Positions 24,825 through 31,867 of a stretch of 33,134 nt of DNA are shown one piece after another. How positions within the stretch are numbered: position 1 is the first letter of the stretch; each line of letters begins with the position of its first letter. The DNA is from CAYVBN01 sp964538565 (GTDB lineage Bacteria > Pseudomonadota > Alphaproteobacteria > Rhizobiales > Xanthobacteraceae). The stretch spans positions 1 to 33,134 of the forward strand of contig CAZIGW010000218.1 of assembly GCA_964538565.1 (NCBI GenBank). The letters are read 5' to 3'. The notes under the pieces were generated by a model. It did no database searches. It worked only from the letters and a program-made list of their open reading frames with translations, and was not told the DNA's origin. The translations under genes were made by a program, and so were the position numbers.

Positions 24825-25421
24825 ATGACCATCCCTCGCGTTCACCTCGCAGCGCTCGCGGCCGCCGCGCTGATCGGCGGCAGCATCGCGGCGCCGGTTC
24901 CGGCCGGAGCCATCGGCATGGAGAGCCCCTCTCCGCCACCTCCCTCCGCCAACGCGCCGACGCGGTCGACGCCGCCGGCCGTGAAAAAGAAGAAGCCGTC
25001 GACGCGCGTGCAGAAGCAACGGCCGACACAGGACAAGGACTCGGACAAGCGCTCCGAGCGGCAGTTCCTCGACGGCTATCATGCCGCCTACGCGATGATC
25101 TACGACAAGGGCGACTACCAGGATGCCATCACGGCGCTGCGCGCGCTGAACCACGACGACCATCCGGATGTCGCCACGCTGCTCGGTTACGCGAGCCGCA
25201 AGCTCGGCCGCTACGCCGACGCGAAGTACTGGTACGACAAGGCGCTCGCCGCCGACCCTCGTCACGAGAGCACGCTGTCGTATTACGGCATGTGGCACGC
25301 CGAGCAGGGCAACCGGCTCAAGGCCGAGGAATATCTGGAGAAGGTGCGGGCCATCTGCGGCACCGAGTGTCGCGCCTACACCGAGCTCAAGGGCGTGATC
25401 GACCACACGGCGACCTATTGA
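24825..25421 (+). CDS. Exported tetratricopeptide-repeat protein
   Basis: 198 residues, ATG at 24825 with AGGAGA seven bases upstream (GTG one codon earlier is possible). A signal peptide covers residues 1-28. A Pro/Lys-rich linker (about 33-75) leads to TPR units from about residue 85: 'GYHAAYAMIYDKGDYQDAITALRALNHDDHPDVATLLGYASRKLGRYADAKYWYDKALAADPRHESTLSYYGMWHAEQGNRLKAEEYLEKV'. Two cysteines near the end ('AICGTECRAY') could form a disulfide. Such short periplasmic TPR proteins are common in Rhizobiales; they act as protein-binding scaffolds, and the partner here is unknown. A decayed paralogue lies just upstream. Confidence 0.82.
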   Translation: MTIPRVHLAALAAAALIGGSIAAPVPAGAIGMESPSPPPPSANAPTRSTPPAVKKKKPSTRVQKQRPTQDKDSDKRSERQFLDGYHAAYAMIYDKGDYQDAITALRALNHDDHPDVATLLGYASRKLGRYADAKYWYDKALAADPRHESTLSYYGMWHAEQGNRLKAEEYLEKVRAICGTECRAYTELKGVIDHTATY

Positions 25422-25562
25422 ACGCCGTCTGAGCCTCTGCTGATCGGAGCCTGATCGAGCGGGCCGGCTTCGCCTTGCGAGCCGGCCCGCGCGCTCGCCG
25501 ACGCGATCCCCCGGGGTGAACGAGGTCGAAGCGTAATTTGACTCCGATCGCACGTTCGGGGC

Positions 25563-25889
25563 TCAAGTCTTCGCCCCGGTCTCCGCCATCAGCCACCCCA
25601 GGTACGTCTCCTCGACCCGTTCGAGCGGAATCTCCATCAGGGCCGGCGTCGAATAGGCATGCAGTTCCTTGACGGCCGCGCAGACCGCATCGAACAGGGA
25701 GGAACGGGTCTTAACGATCATGACGGCTTCCTCGCCGCGCTCGATTGTGCCCTCCCACCAATAGTGCGAAACCATGCCCGGCAGGATGTTGACGCAGGCG
25801 CACAGCCGCCGCTCGAGCAGCGCCCGGCCGACCTTCTCCGCCTCGACAACGGAAGGGTGGGTCGTATAGACGAGGATCGCGCGTTCCAT
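25563..25889 (-). CDS. cutA: CutA1 divalent-cation tolerance protein
   Basis: 108 residues, ATG at 25889 with AAGGGA directly upstream. The family signatures are present: 'LVYTTHPSVVEAEKVGRALLERRLCACVNILPG', 'SHYWWEGTIERGEEAVMIVKT' and 'HAYSTPALMEIPLERVEETYLGWL'. CutA1 is a trimeric PII-like protein first linked to copper tolerance, with uncertain molecular function. The frame runs open far upstream through the antisense of nadK, but the family's N-terminus fixes the start. It is divergent from nadK, 66 bases apart. Confidence 0.93.
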   Translation of the reverse strand: MERAILVYTTHPSVVEAEKVGRALLERRLCACVNILPGMVSHYWWEGTIERGEEAVMIVKTRSSLFDAVCAAVKELHAYSTPALMEIPLERVEETYLGWLMAETGAKT

Positions 25890-25955
25890 GTTCCCTTGCC
25901 CCGGTGACGTTCGACGCCCAGCCGCCGCGCCCGCGGCTCCAACCCTCGAGGACCG

Positions 25956-26738
25956 ATGAACCGCCCCCGACAGAGCTTCGAGCGGATCGCCTTCGTGGCG
26001 AGCCCGATCGCCGAGGCGCAGGACGCGCTTCAGCAGCTCGTGCAGCGCTACGGCAACGCGGATCCGGCCTCCGCCGACGTCATCGTCGCGCTCGGCGGCG
26101 ACGGGCTGATGCTGCAGACCCTGCACCGAATGATGAAATCCGGCAAGCCGATCTACGGCATGCACCGGGGCACGGTCGGCTTTCTGATGAACGACTTCAG
26201 CACGGAGAGACTGAAGGAAAGGCTGCAGGCGGCGGAAATGACCGTCATCCATCCGCTGCTCATGTCCGCGCGCGACGAGAGCGGGCGCCAGCACGAACAC
26301 TACGCGCTCAATGAAGTCTCCGTGTTTCGTCAAACCTACCAGGCGGCGCGCCTTCGCATCCTCATCGACGGCCAGGAGCGGCTCGCCCAGCTCGTCGCCG
26401 ACGGCGTGCTGGTGGCGACGCCGGCCGGATCGACCGCCTACAATCTCTCCGTCCAGGGTCCGATCATCCCGATCAACGCCCCGCTGCTGGCGCTCACGCC
26501 GATCAGCCCGTTTCGTCCGCGGCGCTGGCGCGGCGCGCTCCTGCCCGATTCCGCCGGCGTCAGGATCGAGGTGCTCGAAGCCGACAAGCGCCCGGTGGCG
26601 GCGGTCGCCGACCACGACGAGGTGCGCTCGGTGCATTCGGTCGACATCTCGATGGACCACGCCATCGCGATCCACATGCTGTTCGACCCCGGCCACAGCC
26701 TCGACGAGCGCATCCTGCGCGAGCAGTTCGGGTATTAG
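25956..26738 (+). CDS. nadK: NAD kinase
   Basis: 260 residues, the normal length for the short alphaproteobacterial NAD kinases. It phosphorylates NAD+ to NADP+ using ATP or polyphosphate. 'VIVALGGDGLMLQ' holds the catalytic GGDG (residues 47-50), 'ALNEVSVFR' the N-E of the NAD site (119-120), and 'DGVLVATPAGSTAYNLSVQGPIIP' the conserved glycine-rich domain-2 motif (149 onward). 'SPFRPRRWRGALLP' and the C-terminal strands complete the fold. Divergent from cutA. Confidence 0.95.
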   Translation: MNRPRQSFERIAFVASPIAEAQDALQQLVQRYGNADPASADVIVALGGDGLMLQTLHRMMKSGKPIYGMHRGTVGFLMNDFSTERLKERLQAAEMTVIHPLLMSARDESGRQHEHYALNEVSVFRQTYQAARLRILIDGQERLAQLVADGVLVATPAGSTAYNLSVQGPIIPINAPLLALTPISPFRPRRWRGALLPDSAGVRIEVLEADKRPVAAVADHDEVRSVHSVDISMDHAIAIHMLFDPGHSLDERILREQFGY

Positions 26739-26840
26739 AGCGTTTTCCAGCGAAGTGAGGGGTTCGCGTGGAGAAAACGCGGCAAGGCAAGAACCGAGAG
26801 CCCCGACTTCGATTCCATCGAAGCCGGAACGGCACCAGGA
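26737..26840. repeat. Dispersed palindromic intergenic repeat (RPE/REP-like)
   Basis: Begins at the nadK stop with AGAGCGTTTTCCAGCGAAGT and returns with TTCGCGTGGAGAAAACGC, forming a long imperfect hairpin (GCGTTTTC...GAAAACGC). It is followed by 'GGCAAGAACC' and a second hairpin CTTCGATTCCATCGAAG next to 'CCGGAACGGCAC'. From memory this closely resembles a dispersed element frequent in Bradyrhizobium-type genomes. It lies between convergent genes and may act as terminator. Confidence 0.7.
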
Positions 26841-26859
26841 AATCCGGCGCGCCCGCGCG

Positions 26860-28494
26860 TCACTCCAGCGGTTCGAGCTTGACGATCGAGGCGTGGTGAT
26901 TGTTGCCGACCCAGAACGTGACCGGGTTGGTCGAATTGTCCACGAACACGCGGCGCACGTTGGTCTGGCGCGGCAGCAGATATTCGACCGACTTTCCGGT
27001 GGCCGGATCGAAGCGCAGTACGCGGTCGCTCGACATCGACCCGCTCCACAACTCGCCGTTCCGGTCGAGAAACACGTCGTACGGGTAGGTGTGCGGCGTC
27101 GGCACGTCCCATTCCTTGAACGATTCACGCTTGGGATCGAACATCGCCACCTTGTTGGCGGCGAACTCGGCGAACCAGACGCGTCCCTCCCGGTCCATCA
27201 TGGTGCGGCGCGGACGCGAAGCCCGCGTCGGAGTCGGATAGAGGGTGGTCTTCAGGGTCTGGGCGTCGACCCGGCCCACGTTCTCGTCGCCGAAATCCAT
27301 GAAGTAGAGATTGTTCCGCGCATCGGCCGCGAGCCCGTAAGGCGAATGCAGGCGGCCCTTGGGCATGCCGACGAACGGGTTGACCGTCTCGAATTTTCCC
27401 GTCGCGAGATCGAGGCGCAGAATCGCGTGGGTGTTGACCTCGTTGGTCCACACCTTGCCGTCGACCTGCGATTCGCCCGGCATCACCATCGACTGCTGGT
27501 TCGCGTCCGTGTTCATCCCGGGAGGAACGGCGAAAATGCGGAACGTCTTCGTCTTGATGTCGAATTTCGCCAGCCCGCCCTGGAACATCATGGCAAGCCA
27601 CAGGTTGCCGTCGTGGTCGGGCTCGAGCGCGAGCGATCCGGTCGGGAAGCCCGGCTTGAGCACCGGATAGGCGAACTCCGCGTGCGCGCCGGTTCGCGGA
27701 TCGAGCCGGCCGAGGAAGTTCTCGGTGAAATTCGAATACCAGACCATGCCGTCGGCGTCGGTGCGCACGTCGTGCGGCGCGATCGTCGCGCGCGGCAGGT
27801 CGTATTCGGTGATGACGACGCGCGTCGCCTCCCCGCTCGGACGCGGCAGGGTCCTGAGCGGATAGTCCCAGGTGTCGCGGCGGCTCAGGTTGACGCTCGC
27901 CAGATACTCCCCGAGCTTGCGCGCCCGCTCCTCGTTCACCGTGCGCTCGACGATACGCGGCTGGATCCGCGCCATCGTGCTGTTGTTGGCGTAGTTCGCC
28001 ATCCGGTGCAGGAGCGGCACGAATTCCTCGGCCGTGTACTTCGAGCGCACGATGCGTTCGAGCGTGTGGCAGCTCATGCACTCGATCAGCGGCCGCTTGT
28101 CGGCCGGCGTGCCCGGCATGCTCATCAGCCACTCGGTACTGGTGAGCTGGCTCGCCAAGTCCTTCGCCTTGCGCAGCTTGAGGTCGACGGAGGCCCCTTC
28201 CGCGCCCACGTCGGCCGACCTCGGCCCGTCGAGCTCGTAGCCTGTCGCCCGGATGCGCAGCGCATACGATCCGGGGCCGAGCTTCGCCGGCGGGAAGCGG
28301 AAGTGCCCGTCACGGTCGCTCACCACGGTGACGGTGATCGGCGAACCGACCTTCTGCGCGCTGACGAGCACGCCCTCCATGCGGCCCTCTTCGGCCGACA
28401 TGACCGTGCCCGACAGGGCCGGCTCGGCGCCGGCGCGCGCGGCACATCCAAGGGCCATGAGCGCAAGAAGCAATGAACAAAACCGTTTTCGCAT
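26860..28494 (-). CDS. Exported Cna-B-like / haem c / beta-propeller (virginiamycin B lyase-like) fusion
   Basis: 544 residues, ATG at 28494. Residues 1-24 are a signal peptide. Residues about 25-108 form a carboxypeptidase-regulatory/Cna-B-like beta-sandwich ('SGTVMSAEEGRMEGVLVSAQKVG', 'DGHFRFPPAKLGPGSYALRI'). A single c-type haem site, C139-M-S-C142-H143, follows, with M165 as possible distal ligand. From about 225 to the end lies a beta-propeller of the virginiamycin B lyase/SMP-30 type, with repeated blades such as 'DADGMVWYSNFTENFLGRLDPRTG' and 'DREGRVWFAEFAANKVAMFDPK'. It would be a periplasmic c-type cytochrome with a substrate- or partner-binding propeller. It is last in a four-gene operon. 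Substrate unknown; antibiotic lyase activity is not implied. Confidence 0.85.
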   Translation of the reverse strand: MRKRFCSLLLALMALGCAARAGAEPALSGTVMSAEEGRMEGVLVSAQKVGSPITVTVVSDRDGHFRFPPAKLGPGSYALRIRATGYELDGPRSADVGAEGASVDLKLRKAKDLASQLTSTEWLMSMPGTPADKRPLIECMSCHTLERIVRSKYTAEEFVPLLHRMANYANNSTMARIQPRIVERTVNEERARKLGEYLASVNLSRRDTWDYPLRTLPRPSGEATRVVITEYDLPRATIAPHDVRTDADGMVWYSNFTENFLGRLDPRTGAHAEFAYPVLKPGFPTGSLALEPDHDGNLWLAMMFQGGLAKFDIKTKTFRIFAVPPGMNTDANQQSMVMPGESQVDGKVWTNEVNTHAILRLDLATGKFETVNPFVGMPKGRLHSPYGLAADARNNLYFMDFGDENVGRVDAQTLKTTLYPTPTRASRPRRTMMDREGRVWFAEFAANKVAMFDPKRESFKEWDVPTPHTYPYDVFLDRNGELWSGSMSSDRVLRFDPATGKSVEYLLPRQTNVRRVFVDNSTNPVTFWVGNNHHASIVKLEPLE

Positions 28495-28551
28495 GATGCG
28501 TCCGCGGATTTCTCGCAGCTCCAGGACGGAGGCGGCACCGGACCGCCTGCG

Positions 28552-28983
28552 CTAGCGATGCGACAACAGGCAATCGACCTCGACCGGCGCGCCGGGCTCG
28601 CTGCCGGGATTGCGCCGCTGGCTTTCGGTGAACCGGTATCCGTCCTTGCTGCAGGAGATCTGCACCTGCTCGGGGTCGACGTTCTTGCTGAATCCGAGGA
28701 TCTGGTAGTGGCCGTTGGCGTCGCTGCGCGTCACGAGGGTGCCATTCCCGCCCTTGAATTCCGCCGTAACCTTGGCGTCCTCGACGACGTCGCCGTTCTG
28801 GTCCTTGACGAAGCCGAAGAACGGCATGTCGTCATCCGAGCCGCTGTCGGCGTCGAGCGTGCTGCCGCCCGCGAGCGCGGGACCGCCCAGCACGGTGGCG
28901 CTCATGGCCGCCACGAGGCCGAGCGCGGTCCATCGGCCGGGCCGGCGCGCCAGACGTCTTGCGTGTTCCCCCGAGTTCTGCAT
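28552..28983 (-). CDS. Exported Cna-B/carboxypeptidase-regulatory-like small protein
   Basis: 143 residues from the ATG at 28983 (GTG one codon earlier possible). A signal peptide with a long basic n-region ends near 'GGPALAGG'. After an acidic 'DADSGSDDD' linker comes one beta-sandwich: 'FFGFVKDQNGDVVEDAKVTAEFKGGNGTLVTRSDANGHYQILGF', 'VQISCSKDGYRFTESQRR', ending in 'EVDCLLSHR'. The two cysteines could pair. The domain matches that at the N-terminus of the next gene's product, so the two may bind the same partner. The gene is 57 bases before that gene and 27 bases after the membrane protein gene. Confidence 0.78.
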   Translation of the reverse strand: MQNSGEHARRLARRPGRWTALGLVAAMSATVLGGPALAGGSTLDADSGSDDDMPFFGFVKDQNGDVVEDAKVTAEFKGGNGTLVTRSDANGHYQILGFSKNVDPEQVQISCSKDGYRFTESQRRNPGSEPGAPVEVDCLLSHR

Positions 28984-29010
28984 CACAACTCACTGCCGAC
29001 GCAGCGACCG

Positions 29011-29349
29011 TCAGCGAAGGAAATATCCGCGAAGAAGGATGACGAAGAGCACGATGACGGCAAGCGGCGCAAGCCATGTCAGCGCCGGCCAGATCCGCGC
29101 CGTCCATCGCTCCGGAACCATCAGCGAGAGCGCCGCGATCGCGAGCGCGCCGAGCGCCGAGGTGAGCAGCCAGCCGTACCAGTACATGGCCGGCCCGGCC
29201 CTGACCGGCTGGACCAGGAACCCGAACTGCTTAAGCCGCGGGTGATAGGTGAACAGCGCCAGGTTGTACTGGACCGCCAGATAATAGAGCACCACGAAGG
29301 CGATCGAGAAGACCGGCAGCGCGCGGGCGAGACGATGCGGACCGCTCAT
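29011..29349 (-). CDS. Small four-helix membrane protein, unknown (operon gene 2)
   Basis: 112 residues; its ATG overlaps the stop of the preceding gene (ATGA). There are three to four hydrophobic segments: 'ALPVFSIAFVVLYYLAVQYN' (after a basic start), 'AMYWYGWLLTSALGALAIAALSLMV' and 'IWPALTWLAPLAVIVLFVILL'. 'LALFTYHPRLKQFGFLVQP' between helices 1 and 2 contains one His. No family is recognised. Likely a subunit of a two-protein membrane complex with its partner upstream. Confidence 0.72.
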   Translation of the reverse strand: MSGPHRLARALPVFSIAFVVLYYLAVQYNLALFTYHPRLKQFGFLVQPVRAGPAMYWYGWLLTSALGALAIAALSLMVPERWTARIWPALTWLAPLAVIVLFVILLRGYFLR

Positions 29350-29807
29350 GAGCCGAACCCGCGGATGTTGTTGAGCACATGGCCGACCAGGAACGCCCAC
29401 CACACAACGAAGGCGAGGATCGCGGTGACGATGGCGCGGGTGCGGACGTGCTCGGCCGGCGGTTGACGCCAGATGTACCAATACGCCGGCAGCAGCCCGA
29501 GCCCGACCGCGACGAAATGCTCCTTCAGCTCGAAGCTGCCGTTCGCGGCATGCAGCCGCAGGCTCTCGAGCACGATGCGCACGCTCGTGCGGTAGCTCGG
29601 GTAGACGAGGCTGCCGACGATGGCGGTCAGGACGAACAGCAGCACGATGGCGTTGGTGTAGCGGGCGGACGGAACCGCGCGGAAGCTCGCGAAGAACGAG
29701 CCCGGCCGCTGGCGCGCCGGCCAGCAGACGCTCAGCGCCTGGTGGGTGATGGCGCCGATCAGTGCGACCGCCAGCAGGCTGTGGACGATGAGCAGCGTGC
29801 TGATCAT
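29346..29807 (-). CDS. Membrane protein with helix-borne histidines (operon gene 1)
   Basis: 153 residues from the ATG at 29807, directly before the first helix; no obvious ribosome site, and longer in-frame starts exist up to 30206 but are Arg-rich and not credible. Four membrane helices: 'TLLIVHSLLAVALIGAITHQAL', 'TNAIVLLFVLTAIVGSLVYPSY', 'LKEHFVAVGLGLLPAYWYIW' and 'AIVTAILAFVVWWAFLVGHVLNNI'. Histidines at H9, H21, in 'KEHF' and in 'VGHVL' are placed as haem b ligands often are in small membrane cytochromes (CopD/DUF2269-like), but the family is not certain. First gene of the operon running to 26860. Confidence 0.7.
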   Translation of the reverse strand: MISTLLIVHSLLAVALIGAITHQALSVCWPARQRPGSFFASFRAVPSARYTNAIVLLFVLTAIVGSLVYPSYRTSVRIVLESLRLHAANGSFELKEHFVAVGLGLLPAYWYIWRQPPAEHVRTRAIVTAILAFVVWWAFLVGHVLNNIRGFGS

Positions 29808-30069
29808 GCGGCCCGGCCGGACACGGTCCGGGCCGAGGCGCCGAAACCGCCATTGCCCGAAGGGCCGGCCGCCATCGGCGCGCAGCGCTCCTCCCCCATG
29901 TTCGCCTCCCGTCGCGGCACGTCCCGGCCGATCGTTCTTGATTGAAAATTCTGCCGCAGGCCGCGTCGGCGCGGCAAGCGAAAAGTCGCTGCACGCCCGG
30001 CATGTCAGGTCGGCTCGCCGCCACGTTCGGCGAAATCCTGCGATTTCCCGCGGCCGGCGGCCGCGCCGT

Positions 30070-30083
30070 TTGATCAGGATCAA
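30070..30083. promoter_or_regulatory. Perfect FNR/FixK-type box
   Basis: TTGAT-CAGG-ATCAA, a perfect match to the FNR/FixK consensus TTGAT-N4-ATCAA, extended by T and A on the flanks. It lies in the 353-base divergent region between pcaH (start 84 bases beyond the box) and the membrane-protein operon (start 263 bases away). An activating site would place a start point about 41 bases away on either side; I see no strong -10 to decide the direction. A second small dyad, GAAATC-CTGC-GATTTC, lies at 30032-30047. No other gene is seen in 29808-30160. Confidence 0.7.
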
Positions 30084-30160
30084 AGCACGGCGGGGCGCCG
30101 GCCGGGACACTGCCGGACGCTCGCCTTTTCGCAACCGCCCGGACTTCCAGGTGATCCCGC

Positions 30161-30874
30161 ATGCCTCACGTCGAAACGCCCTACGACAAACGCGACTGGA
30201 GCGCACATCCCGCCTTCATCTCGCCGGCCTATACCTCCACCGTCCTGCGCGGGCCTTCACGGCCGCTCGTCCCCATACCGCAGACCCTCTCGGAACTGAC
30301 CGGCCCGGTGTACGGCCACCACGACATCGGCCCGCTCGACCATGACCTGACCAAGAACGGCGCCGTCAACGGCGATCCGGTCGGCGAGCGCATCATCGTC
30401 GAGGGCCGCGTGCTCGACGAGAACGGACGCCCGATTCCCAACACGCTGATCGAGGTCTGGCAGGCGAACGCCGCCGGCCGCTACATCCACAAGCGCGACC
30501 AGCATCACGCGCCGCTCGACCCGAACTTCTTCGGCGCCGGCCGCTGCGTCACCAACAGCGAGGGTCGCTACCGCTTCATTTCGATCAAGCCCGGACCCTA
30601 CCCGTGGCGCAACCACCCCAACGCCTGGCGGCCGGCGCACATCCACTTCTCGCTGTTCGGCCCGAGCTTCCTGACGCGGCTCGTCACCCAGATGTACTTC
30701 CCGGGCGATCCGCTGCTGCCCTACGACCCGATCTACAACTCCATCCCGGACGAGAAGGCGCGCCCGCGGCTCGTCTCCGAATTCTCCCTCGACATCACCG
30801 AGCCGGAGCACGCCACCGGCTTCCGCTTCGACATCTATCTGCGCGGCCGCAAGGCCACGCCCACGGAGCAATGA
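30161..30874 (+). CDS. pcaH: Protocatechuate 3,4-dioxygenase beta subunit
   Basis: 237 residues. It holds the catalytic non-haem Fe(III) of the enzyme that opens the ring of protocatechuate to beta-carboxy-cis,cis-muconate. All four iron ligands are visible at positions matching the Pseudomonas enzyme: Y108 ('AAGRYIHKRD'), Y147 ('KPGPYPWRN'), H160 and H162 ('RPAHIHFSLFG'). 'GPVYGHHDIGPLDHDLTKNG' and 'GERIIVEGRVLDENGRPIPNTLIEVWQ' are typical. It overlaps pcaG by four bases. No pcaB, pcaC, pcaD or pcaQ gene is adjacent in the window. Confidence 0.97.
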   Translation: MPHVETPYDKRDWSAHPAFISPAYTSTVLRGPSRPLVPIPQTLSELTGPVYGHHDIGPLDHDLTKNGAVNGDPVGERIIVEGRVLDENGRPIPNTLIEVWQANAAGRYIHKRDQHHAPLDPNFFGAGRCVTNSEGRYRFISIKPGPYPWRNHPNAWRPAHIHFSLFGPSFLTRLVTQMYFPGDPLLPYDPIYNSIPDEKARPRLVSEFSLDITEPEHATGFRFDIYLRGRKATPTEQ

Positions 30875-31473
30875 GCATGTCCCGACAGACGCCCTCGCAA
30901 ACGGTCGGTCCCTATTTCGCCTACGGCCTGACGCCGCAGCTCTACGGCCGGCGCGGGATCGCCAGCAACGTCATCTGCACCGATGTGACGCCGGGCGAGC
31001 GCATCCGCATCAAGGGCCGGGTGCTGGACGGCGCCGGTCAGCCGATCGAGGACGCGATGATCGAGGTCTGGCAGGCCGACGCCAAGGGCCGCTACGCCCA
31101 TCCGCTCGACGCCCGCGAGCCCGGTGACCGCGAGGCCGCCTTCCGCGGCTTCGGCCGCACCGGCACCTCGCCCGAAGGCGAGTTCTCCTTCACCACGGTG
31201 AAGCCGGGCCCGGTGCCGGGTCCGGGAAACACGCTGCAGGCGCCGCACCTCAACGTGACGGTGTTCTCGCGCGGGCTCCTCACCCACGCCTACACCCGCA
31301 TCTATTTCGACGACGAGCAGGCGGCGAACGACGACGACCCGATCCTGGCGCTGGTCGAGCCGGCGCGCCGCGGCACGCTGATCGCGCGGCGCGACAACGC
31401 CCCGGAGGGCACGGTCTATCGATTCGACATCCACATGCAGGGTGAGAACGAGACGGTGTTCCTCGAGGCCTGA
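30871..31473 (+). CDS. pcaG: Protocatechuate 3,4-dioxygenase alpha subunit
   Basis: 200 residues from the ATG overlapping the pcaH stop (a second ATG two codons later fits GGAG equally well). 'TPSQTVGPYFAYGLTP' at the start and 'GERIRIKGRVLDGAGQPIEDAMIEVWQADAKGRYAHP' match the alpha subunit, which shares the fold of PcaH but lacks the iron ligands: its 'LQAPHLNVTVF' keeps only one His at the corresponding site. It forms the (alpha-beta)n complex with PcaH. Confidence 0.96.
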   Translation: MSMSRQTPSQTVGPYFAYGLTPQLYGRRGIASNVICTDVTPGERIRIKGRVLDGAGQPIEDAMIEVWQADAKGRYAHPLDAREPGDREAAFRGFGRTGTSPEGEFSFTTVKPGPVPGPGNTLQAPHLNVTVFSRGLLTHAYTRIYFDDEQAANDDDPILALVEPARRGTLIARRDNAPEGTVYRFDIHMQGENETVFLEA

Positions 31474-31515
31474 GAGCGACCAGGCTGTCCGGCCGAAGAT
31501 CTTCCCGTGGACTCA

Positions 31516-31546
31516 GCCCGCCGTCGATGACGGCGGGCCTTTTTTT
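31516..31546 (+). terminator. Rho-independent terminator after pcaHG
   Basis: GCCCGCCGTC-GAT-GACGGCGGGC, a perfect 10-bp stem with a 3-base loop, followed by C and seven T residues (31540-31546). It lies about 40 bases after the pcaG stop. Confidence 0.95.
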
Positions 31547-31639
31547 GATCGGTCGGTCGGTTGCGGTTTCGGTTATCTGCCGCGACTCGCACGTGCCTGT
31601 TCTTCCCGAATGCGACACGTCCGGCGCGGTCCGGAACGA

Positions 31640-31867
31640 TGGGAGGGGGCGCCGTGGCGCCCGGGACTGCAGCGCGATGCTTCGCGCTGCGCTGCGTCCG
31701 GGGAGCGGGGTGGAGCCCCGATTCCTGGCTCGTGTCTCGGACGCGGCGCAGCGCGCCGTTTCGGCGTGATGCACCGCCGATCCGGGACCAGAACCGATTG
31801 TGCGGCGATCCCGGAGGCGATCCGCATCCGAATTTCCGAGGCGGACATCCGCCTCGTCGGAAACGCG
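31640..31867. repeat. GC-rich nested hairpins in pcaG/Rieske intergenic region
   Basis: No gene is credible between 31547 and 31867. Nested inverted repeats are seen at 31660-31702 (CCCGG...CCGGG enclosing GCAGCGCG-ATGCTT-CGCGCTGC). A second hairpin at about 31832-31857 (TTCCGAGGCGG-ACAT-CCGCCTCG, one bulge) lies just after the convergent Rieske gene stop and may be its terminator. The first resembles GC-rich palindromic repeats common in Bradyrhizobium-like genomes. Confidence 0.5.

Noticed and set aside
25890..27128. In-frame upstream extension of cutA on the minus strand
   Set aside because: CutA1 proteins begin at the ATG at 25889; the extension is antisense to nadK and part of the propeller gene.
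26311..28476. 721-codon plus-strand frame
   Set aside because: Runs through nadK in another frame and antisense to the propeller gene; Arg/His/Glu-rich, no motif.
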